A stretch of 18,145 nt of DNA from Ascidiaceihabitans sp. Lineage in GTDB: Bacteria; Pseudomonadota; Alphaproteobacteria; Rhodobacterales; Rhodobacteraceae. The notes under the pieces were generated by a model, which was given only the letters and a program-made list of their open reading frames with translations, was not told the origin of the DNA and made no database searches. Made by a program: the position numbers and the translations under genes. Position 1 is the first letter of the stretch, and each line of letters opens with the position of its first letter. The stretch is taken from assembly GCA_023301665.1 (NCBI GenBank), contig JALZUL010000262.1, positions 1 to 18,145 on the forward strand, read 5' to 3'. Below are positions 1 to 5,569 of this stretch, piece by piece.

Positions 1-829
1 AGTGCCGGACACGCTTGATGCCCAAATCGTCAAGGACGCTGTGCCGTTCCTTGAAGATGGTGAGAAGATGCAGCTGAGCTATGCGGTGCAAAATACCCAC
101 CGTACCGTTGGCACACGGACGTCTAGCCACATCGTTAAGAATTTTGGGATGCGCAACACGCTGCAACCGGATCACTTGACGGTCAAGCTACAAGGCTCTG
201 CTGGTCAATCTCTTGGCGCATTCGCAGCACCTGGTCTGAAACTTGAGGTTTCGGGTGATGCGAACGATTACGTTGGCAAAGGCCTGTCTGGTGGTACCAT
301 CGTTGTGCGCCCACCAATGGCGACACCTATCGTTGCGGCAGACAATACCATTATCGGGAACACGGTTCTTTACGGTGCGACTGACGGTTACTTGTTTGCA
401 GCAGGGCGTGCGGGCGAACGGTTTGCAGTGCGCAATTCCGGTGCAAAAGTTGTGATCGAAGGCTGTGGCTCTAACGGTTGTGAATATATGACCGGCGGTG
501 TTGCGGTGATCCTTGGGTCGATCGGTGCCAACTTTGGCGCAGGCATGACGGGCGGTATGGCGTATTTGTACGACCCTGAAGGGGCCGCTCCGGCCTTGAT
601 CAACCACGAGACCTTGGTCACTTGCCCAGTCACAGTTCCGCATTGGGTCAACCAGCTCAAAGATCTTCTCGAATCGCATGTTAAAGAAACAGGCAGCCGC
701 AAAGCTGCTGATATTCTGCAACATTGGGATACAGAGCAGGCCAAATTCCTACAAATCTGCCCGAAAGAGATGTTGGTTCACTTGGCGGCTCCTCTAGAAA
801 TCGAGGACGCGGCTATTCCAGCGGAATAA
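1..829 (+). CDS. gltB: Glutamate synthase (NADPH) large subunit, C-terminal part
   Basis: This is the last ~276 codons of the GOGAT alpha subunit, which makes two glutamates from glutamine and 2-oxoglutarate with the small subunit GltD. The window starts inside the gene, so the amidotransferase and FMN/Fe-S parts lie upstream. What is visible is the C-terminal right-handed beta-helix (GXGXG domain). Its glycine-rich turns include GKGLSGGTIVVRPP, GNTVLYGATDGYLFAAGRAG, IEGCGSNGCEYMTGG and GANFGAGMTGGMAYLYD. The reading frame runs from base 2 to a TAA at 827-829. The helix is followed by a short helical tail typical of the family (HWVNQLKDLLESHVKETGS). Identification is firm; only the N-terminal boundary is unknown. 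Confidence 0.97.
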   Translation, partial: VPDTLDAQIVKDAVPFLEDGEKMQLSYAVQNTHRTVGTRTSSHIVKNFGMRNTLQPDHLTVKLQGSAGQSLGAFAAPGLKLEVSGDANDYVGKGLSGGTIVVRPPMATPIVAADNTIIGNTVLYGATDGYLFAAGRAGERFAVRNSGAKVVIEGCGSNGCEYMTGGVAVILGSIGANFGAGMTGGMAYLYDPEGAAPALINHETLVTCPVTVPHWVNQLKDLLESHVKETGSRKAADILQHWDTEQAKFLQICPKEMLVHLAAPLEIEDAAIPAE

Positions 830-842
830 GCCACAAAAAGAT

Positions 843-876
843 AGTGGCCAGTATTGGTTGTTTAATACTGGCCACT
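843..876. repeat. Perfect 13-bp hairpin in the gltB-mtgA gap
   Basis: Arms AGTGGCCAGTATT (843-855) and AATACTGGCCACT (864-876) are perfect reverse complements around an 8-nt loop. No T-run follows on the plus strand. On the minus strand the stem is followed by ATCTTTTTG, so as an intrinsic terminator it reads better on the minus strand. On the plus strand it may act as a 3'-end stabiliser or weak terminator of gltB mRNA. Confidence 0.7.
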
Positions 877-882
877 CTAAGG

Positions 883-914
883 CGCTCAAGGCTTTCCTGA
901 TTTAGCCTTGAGCG
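883..914. repeat. Second hairpin, 11-bp stem, upstream of mtgA
   Basis: Arms CGCTCAAGGCT (883-893) and AGCCTTGAGCG (904-914) pair perfectly around a 10-nt loop. G-T pairs at 882/915 and 881/916 could extend the stem. It starts 6 nt after the previous hairpin and ends 13 nt before the mtgA start codon. It lacks a proper T-run (only GTTATAG follows), so it is a poor rho-independent terminator. It may shape the mtgA leader. Confidence 0.6.
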
Positions 915-920
915 TTATAG

Positions 921-940
921 CTGCCTGATGAGTAAGGCAG
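921..940 (+). promoter_or_regulatory. Inverted repeat enclosing the mtgA start codon
   Basis: CTGCCT (921-926) and AGGCAG (935-940) flank an 8-nt loop that contains the ATG (928-930). With no obvious ribosome-binding site upstream, a hairpin here could limit initiation. The stem is only 6 bp, so chance is possible. Confidence 0.3.
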
Positions 941-1659
941 TCAGCACCAAAAAAACCAAAGCAAAGACCAAGCCCAAAAAACGCCGTAGCCCTGTGCGTT
1001 GGTTGTTTTGGCAGAGCTTTCGCGCGCTTTGCGCTGTCTTTGTGCTTTGCATGGCATTGATCGTATTGGGTGCAGTCGTAAACCCACCCACGACAATTTA
1101 CATGAGCCAAGAATCACGTCGCTTGGGTGGCGTTGACCATGAATGGGTGTCGATTGATGAGATCGCACCGGTCATGGCACGTTCGGTTGTCGCAGCTGAA
1201 GATGCCAATTTCTGTCAACACTGGGGGTTTGATCTGAACGCTATCAAGACAGCGATTGCTGCTGGCGGCGCACGTGGTGCCTCCACGATTTCTCAACAAA
1301 CGGTCAAGAATGTGTTCTTGTGGCATGGGCGCAATTATACGCGCAAAGCCCTAGAGGCGCTAATGACGCCGTTGGTTGAAGCGGTTTGGTCGAAACGGCG
1401 AATCATTGAGGTCTATCTGAACATCGCTGAATTTGATGAAGGGGTCTTTGGCGTCGAAGCCGCGTCTCGTCACTATTTCGGTGTCGGACCAGAAGCGCTT
1501 AGCCCAACACAAGCCGCGCGTCTGGCGGCGATCTTGCCTTCACCAAAGACGCGCTCGGCGTCAAGGCCAACAGATTTTATCCGCAGACGGACCTCGCAAA
1601 TTATGGACGGAGCGGCCACAATTCGCGCGGATGGACGTTCAGCGTGTTTCGAGAGTTGA
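928..1659 (+). CDS. mtgA: Monofunctional peptidoglycan glycosyltransferase
   Basis: A GT51-family enzyme that polymerises lipid II into glycan strands at the inner membrane without a transpeptidase domain. The 243-aa protein has a Lys/Arg-rich cytoplasmic N-terminus (residues 1-24) and one membrane segment (about 26-51). The catalytic domain follows: the first catalytic Glu is E91 in AAEDANFCQHWGFD, then GASTISQQTVKN (117-128) and EVYLNIAEFDEGVFG (161-175), with the second key Glu in the NIAEF block. The end, LPSPKTRSASRPTDFIRRR and then DGAATIRADGR, looks like the normal C-terminus of Rhodobacterales MtgA, so I see no truncation. The ATG at 928 gives a normal N-terminus, but no clear Shine-Dalgarno precedes it and the codon lies in the loop of a small inverted repeat (921-940). 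It is followed 57 bp later by the FzlA-like gene. Confidence 0.95.
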   Translation: MSKAVSTKKTKAKTKPKKRRSPVRWLFWQSFRALCAVFVLCMALIVLGAVVNPPTTIYMSQESRRLGGVDHEWVSIDEIAPVMARSVVAAEDANFCQHWGFDLNAIKTAIAAGGARGASTISQQTVKNVFLWHGRNYTRKALEALMTPLVEAVWSKRRIIEVYLNIAEFDEGVFGVEAASRHYFGVGPEALSPTQAARLAAILPSPKTRSASRPTDFIRRRTSQIMDGAATIRADGRSACFES

Positions 1660-1670
1660 AAACATCTGAA

Positions 1671-1711
1671 TTCCAAGGCATTGAGGGTTACCACCCTATT
1701 TGACCTTGGAA
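1671..1711 (+). promoter_or_regulatory. Nested hairpin over the ribosome-binding site of the FzlA-like gene
   Basis: An outer 8-bp stem (TTCCAAGG 1671-1678 with CCTTGGAA 1704-1711) encloses an inner stem (AGGGT 1684-1688 with ACCCT 1693-1697, loop TACC). The best Shine-Dalgarno candidate for the ATG at 1717, GGAA at 1708-1711, lies in the right outer arm. If folded in the mRNA the site would be hidden. The mtgA stop is only 11 nt upstream of the left arm. Confidence 0.45.
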
Positions 1712-1716
1712 ACCTT

Positions 1717-2382
1717 ATGGCCCGTCTTTTTCATGTCCCTCTTTCGCCTTTCTGCCGCAAGGTTCGGCTTAGCCTTGCCGAAAAGAAAATCGAGGTTGAG
1801 CTGGTAGAAGAGCGCTATTGGGAAGCTGACCCAGATTTCTTGCGTCGTAATCCAGCGGCTAAAGTGCCCGTGTTGCGCCTGGATGGCATCATGATGTCGG
1901 AAAGTGCTGCGATTTGTGAGTACATCGAAGAGACCCGCCCTGATCCATCTTTGCTGCCAAGCGATCCTGTTGCACGGTTAGAAGTACGCCGTCTGGTGAG
2001 TTGGTTTGATGACAAGTTCCATCATGAAGTGACGTCAAACCTGCTTTACGAGCGGGTGAATAAGAAGATGATGAACAAAGGGTACCCTGACAGTAAAAAC
2101 GTCAAAGCCGGCGCAAAAGCGATCAAATATCATTTGGATTATATGACGTGGCTTCTTGATCATCGTCGTTGGCTGGCTGGTGATAAAATGACGCTAGCAG
2201 ATTTTGCAGCGGCGGCGCATTTCTCGTCTTTGGATTATATCTCTGACATCGATTGGAACCGTTCTGCCGTGGTCAAAGATTGGTACGCCAAGATTAAGTC
2301 ACGCCCGGCGTTTCGCTCTATTTTGGCGGATCAGGTGTCTGGGTTTCCACCGCCACGCCATTACAATGACCTTGATTTTTAA
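1717..2382 (+). CDS. fzlA: GST-fold protein, probable FtsZ-binding division protein FzlA
   Basis: A 221-aa protein with a thioredoxin-like N-terminal GST domain (residues 1-~80; LSPFCRKVRLSLAEK, NPAAKVPVL with the cis-Pro, then SESAAICEYIEE) and a helical C-terminal domain (LAGDKMTLADFAAAAH). The start is set at the ATG 1717; upstream in-frame extension is not GST-like. The sequence fits alphaproteobacterial FzlA, known in Caulobacter to bind FtsZ filaments and promote septal peptidoglycan synthesis. The opening ARLFHVPLSPFCRKVR, the ERYWE block (W35) and the acidic NDLDF end resemble that subfamily; in Caulobacter an acidic residue near the very C-terminus matters for division. Position right after mtgA suits a cell-wall role. 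The GST fold is certain; FzlA is my recollection of the family, and an ordinary glutathione transferase is the alternative. Confidence 0.75.
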   Translation: MARLFHVPLSPFCRKVRLSLAEKKIEVELVEERYWEADPDFLRRNPAAKVPVLRLDGIMMSESAAICEYIEETRPDPSLLPSDPVARLEVRRLVSWFDDKFHHEVTSNLLYERVNKKMMNKGYPDSKNVKAGAKAIKYHLDYMTWLLDHRRWLAGDKMTLADFAAAAHFSSLDYISDIDWNRSAVVKDWYAKIKSRPAFRSILADQVSGFPPPRHYNDLDF

Positions 2383-2389
2383 TCAAACG

Positions 2390-2430
2390 CTGGGGGCTGT
2401 TTGCCCCCAGACCCCCAAAAGTTTTTTGGG
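2390..2430. terminator. Double GC/AT hairpin, terminator-like intergenic element
   Basis: A perfect stem CTGGGGGC (2390-2397) / GCCCCCAG (2403-2410) is followed at once by a second stem CCCAAAA (2414-2420) / TTTTGGG (2424-2430), then CAAGATGAAG. It begins 8 nt after the FzlA-like stop codon and ends 24 nt before the queG start. The arrangement of a G-run hairpin, CCCCCAAA..TTTTGGG and then an AAGATGAAG tail resembles a repetitive intergenic element that I recall from many Roseobacter genomes. It may terminate the upstream transcript. Confidence 0.6.
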
Positions 2431-2454
2431 CAAGATGAAGCCAAAGCGGATCTC

Positions 2455-3486
2455 ATGACACTAAAGACGCGCTTGATTGAACGGGCTTTGGAGGAAGGGT
2501 TTGTTATGGCGCGGGTTTGCCGACCAGATTCTGTGCCACAAGTCCCTGATCGATTGGCCGCTTTTGTTGAGGCAGGGTATCATGGGCAAATGGGTTGGAT
2601 GGCAGAGCGGATGCATTGGCGTGGCAATCCAGCGGCTTTATGGGGTGACGCAAAATCTGTTTTGATGCTGGCGGAAAGCTATGCTCCGGGTCATGACCCT
2701 CGCGATGTTTTGGGCCAACCGGATCGCGGGGCGATTTCTGTCTATGCGCAGAACAAAGACTACCATGATCTCGTTAAAAAACGGCTTAAACGATTGGCCC
2801 GTTGGTGGATCGAAGAAGCGGGTGGTGAGTTAAAGGTGTTTGTTGATACGGCCCCTGTTCCTGAAAAAGCGCTAGGAGCGGCTGCGGGCCTTGGGTGGCA
2901 AGGGAAACACACCAATCTAGTCAGCCGAGATTGGGGTAATTGGGCCTTTTTAGGCTCTATATTTACGACAATCGAATTGGAACCTGATCCGCCCGAAGTG
3001 GATCATTGCGGGTCTTGTAAATCGTGCCTAACCGCCTGCCCAACAGATGCGTTTCCTGCACCTTACCAGCTTGATGCGCGACGGTGTATTTCTTACCTGA
3101 CAATCGAACATAAAGGTCCGATTGATCATGAGCTGCGCGCGTTGATGGGCAACCATATTTATGGATGTGACGATTGCTTGGCGGCCTGTCCTTGGAATAA
3201 GTTCGCTGTGCAAGCCAGCGACATTCGTTACGCCGCCAAGGATGATCTCAAAGCGCCAGCTCTCACAGAACTTTCACAGCTTGATGACGCTGCCTTTCGT
3301 GCCAAATTCTCTGGATCACCCATCAAACGCATCGGGCGCGATCGCTTTATTCGCAACGTGCTCTACGCTATTGGAAATTCGGGGCAGCAAGAGCTTAAAG
3401 CCAGTGCTGCGTCACTGCTGTATGATGCGGATGAAACCGTCGCTGACGCAGCCCGCTGGGCGATGACGCAACTGGACAAGACGTGA
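2455..3486 (+). CDS. queG: Epoxyqueuosine reductase
   Basis: A cobalamin- and Fe-S-dependent enzyme that reduces epoxyqueuosine to queuosine in the anticodon of tRNA(Tyr, His, Asn, Asp), in the cytoplasm. The 343-aa protein has the N-terminal cobalamin-binding part with the probable catalytic Asp (D131 in VFVDTAPVPEKALGAAAGLG). Two [4Fe-4S] ligand sets follow: C185-x2-C188-x2-C191-x3-C195 (CGSCKSCLTACP) with C211, and C238-x2-C241-x3-C245 (CDDCLAACPWNKF). The C-terminal helical repeat region (about 300-340, NVLYAIGNSG, ADAARWAMTQL) matches the HEAT-like domain. The ATG at 2455 opens the usual LKTRLIERALEEGF start; an upstream in-frame extension would read through the hairpin element. It ends 46 bp before the next gene. 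Confidence 0.96.
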   Translation: MTLKTRLIERALEEGFVMARVCRPDSVPQVPDRLAAFVEAGYHGQMGWMAERMHWRGNPAALWGDAKSVLMLAESYAPGHDPRDVLGQPDRGAISVYAQNKDYHDLVKKRLKRLARWWIEEAGGELKVFVDTAPVPEKALGAAAGLGWQGKHTNLVSRDWGNWAFLGSIFTTIELEPDPPEVDHCGSCKSCLTACPTDAFPAPYQLDARRCISYLTIEHKGPIDHELRALMGNHIYGCDDCLAACPWNKFAVQASDIRYAAKDDLKAPALTELSQLDDAAFRAKFSGSPIKRIGRDRFIRNVLYAIGNSGQQELKASAASLLYDADETVADAARWAMTQLDKT

Positions 3487-3520
3487 CGCAAACTGCCGTT
3501 AAACCTATCGTAAAACAGAC

Positions 3521-3526
3521 AGGAGG
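3521..3526 (+). promoter_or_regulatory. Strong ribosome-binding site of the HyuA-like gene
   Basis: AGGAGG, 6 nt before the ATG at 3533. It is a consensus Shine-Dalgarno and the best match seen in this window. It fixes the start and suggests efficient translation. Confidence 0.8.
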
Positions 3527-3532
3527 CGCGCC

Positions 3533-5536
3533 ATGGCAATACTGTTAGGCGTCGACACAGGCGGAACCTATACAGATGCGGTCTTGATCCGCGATGAAGA
3601 GCACGTGATTGCCTCTGCCAAGGCACTGACGACACGCCATGACCTTGCCATTGGGGTTGGTGGCGCGGTGCGTGCGGTTTTGCAACAAGCAAAGCTACAG
3701 GCCTCAGATGTATCGATGGCGTCTTTGTCGACGACCCTTGCCACCAACGCTTTGGTCGAGGGGCAAGGTGGGCGCGTTGCACTCATTTACATCGGATTTC
3801 GCGAGAAAGACCTCGAAGGGCACGGCCTAAAAGATGCGCTTAAAGGCGACCCGCATATTGTATTGAGCGGCGGGCACAAACACGACGGCAGCGAAGCGAA
3901 GCCATTGGATGAGACATCGCTCATCGCATTTCTGAACGCCAATAAAGATGAGGTCAGCGGGTTTGCCGTGGCCAGCCAATTTGCGACCCGCAATCCCGCA
4001 CACGAGCAACGCGCGCTCGATTTGGTGTTACAGGTCACAGGTAAACCGGTCTCTGCGTCTCACCAGCTGTCCGCCAAGCTTAACGGACCAAAGCGGGCAC
4101 TCACTGCTGTGTTAAACGCGCGCCTCATCGGTATGATTGACCGCTTGATCGGGCGGGCAGAGGACGTGTTGAAAGACATCGGAATCGACGCGCCCATGAT
4201 GGTGGTGCGCGGTGATGGTGCGTTGATTTCAAGCGATCAGGCGCGCGAACGGCCCATTGAAACGATCTTGAGCGGCCCAGCTGCGTCAATTGTTGGCGCG
4301 CGGTGGATGACAGGTGCCGATCACGCGTTGGTTTCCGATATTGGTGGGACAACAACCGATATCGCCGTCTTGCGCGACGGGCGCCCTGCGATTGATCAAG
4401 GGGGGGCACGGGTCGGGCCCTACCGCACGATGGTAGAAGCGGTTGCCATGCGCACCCACGGGTTGGGGGGCGACAGCGAGGTCCATTTCATCAGTGAGGG
4501 GCTGAAAGGCGGCGTGACCCTTGGTCCGCGTCGTTTGTTGCCTGTCTCGCTGCTGGCAATGGATGCGCCAGATATCGTTCACACTGCGCTTGATAGCCAG
4601 TTGCGAAGCACAACACCGGGTGACCATGACGGTCGTTTTGTGCGCGCTGTTCGTGGGCAAAGCAGCGAAGGGCTGGGCAATCGCGAGTTAGAGCTTTTGA
4701 CGCGCATGGGTGATGATGTGCATCCGCTAGGCAACATCTTGAAAAACCGCATTGAGCAAGGCGCGCTTAAGCGATTGGTTGAACGCGGCTTGGTTCAGGT
4801 TTCTGGGATTACCCCATCGGACGCGAGCCACCTTTTGGGGCGGGTGAGTGTTTGGGATGTTGACGCGGCCCAAAAGGGATTGTCGTTGTTTGGGCGTCGC
4901 CGCACGGGCTCTGGCAATGTGCTTGCGAAAGACCCGCAAGTTGTTGCTCAGATGATTGTCGACCGTCTGACCTATCAAACAGGTTTGTACTTGTTAGAGA
5001 CTGCTTTTGCAGAAGAGGCGATAGGATTTGGCATTCCCGAAGACGTTCTTGCGCAACATGTTCTGACGCAACGCGGTTTGCAAAAACACCGTGGATTAAC
5101 GCGCATTGATGTTGGTTTGAATTTACCTGTTATCGGGTTAGGGGCATCGGCTTCCAGTTATTATCCAGCCGTGGGTAAAATGATGGGCAGCGAAATGATC
5201 CTTCCCGAACATGCGGGTGTTGCGAATGCAATTGGTGCTGTAGTTGGGCGTGTCACGATGCGGCGCAGTGCCAGTGTGACCGCTCCGACCGAGGGACGGT
5301 TTCGGGTGCATCTGGAAACAGGGCCCGAAGACTTTTCCAGCGTCGCGCAAGCGTTAGAGCGGGTTGAAACCGCTCTGAGTGACCTTGTCAGAGCCGATGC
5401 ACAGGCTGCTGGTGCGCAGGACATTCAAATCCAGATCGAGAGCGATATCCAAAAGGCCGAAACCGAAGGGCGTGAGGTGTTTGTTGAGGCTACAATTACT
5501 GTTGAGGCAACAGGCAGGCCCCGCGTCGCAGATTAG
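3533..5536 (+). CDS. Hydantoinase/oxoprolinase family ATPase (HyuA-like)
   Basis: A 667-aa ASKHA-fold protein of the HyuA/5-oxoprolinase-A family; members open cyclic amides such as hydantoins or 5-oxoproline using ATP. Visible are the N-terminal phosphate-binding motif GVDTGGTYTDAVLI (6-19), the second phosphate motif SDIGGTTTDIAVLRDG (268-283), RTHGLGGDSEV (307-317), and the late glycine-rich nucleotide-site block (GLGASASSYYPAVGK, then HAGVANAIGAVVGRV). A strong Shine-Dalgarno (AGGAGG, 3521-3526) sits 6 nt before the ATG, in contrast to the weak sites of its neighbours. Classical hydantoinases need a HyuB partner; none is seen, because the next gene is the convergent polA, 33 bp away. The substrate cannot be told from sequence. 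Confidence 0.88.
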   Translation: MAILLGVDTGGTYTDAVLIRDEEHVIASAKALTTRHDLAIGVGGAVRAVLQQAKLQASDVSMASLSTTLATNALVEGQGGRVALIYIGFREKDLEGHGLKDALKGDPHIVLSGGHKHDGSEAKPLDETSLIAFLNANKDEVSGFAVASQFATRNPAHEQRALDLVLQVTGKPVSASHQLSAKLNGPKRALTAVLNARLIGMIDRLIGRAEDVLKDIGIDAPMMVVRGDGALISSDQARERPIETILSGPAASIVGARWMTGADHALVSDIGGTTTDIAVLRDGRPAIDQGGARVGPYRTMVEAVAMRTHGLGGDSEVHFISEGLKGGVTLGPRRLLPVSLLAMDAPDIVHTALDSQLRSTTPGDHDGRFVRAVRGQSSEGLGNRELELLTRMGDDVHPLGNILKNRIEQGALKRLVERGLVQVSGITPSDASHLLGRVSVWDVDAAQKGLSLFGRRRTGSGNVLAKDPQVVAQMIVDRLTYQTGLYLLETAFAEEAIGFGIPEDVLAQHVLTQRGLQKHRGLTRIDVGLNLPVIGLGASASSYYPAVGKMMGSEMILPEHAGVANAIGAVVGRVTMRRSASVTAPTEGRFRVHLETGPEDFSSVAQALERVETALSDLVRADAQAAGAQDIQIQIESDIQKAETEGREVFVEATITVEATGRPRVAD

Positions 5537-5569
5537 GGGAGTGCAACGCGGTTACTAATTCCTAAATGT

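Noticed and set aside
928..1659. Truncated mtgA
   Set aside because: The catalytic motifs and the DGAATIRADGR-type end fit the normal short form in this order of bacteria.
1681..1716. Extended N-terminus of the FzlA-like protein from a TTG codon at 1681
   Set aside because: The 12 extra residues are not GST-like and lie over the nested hairpin; the ATG at 1717 gives the family start.
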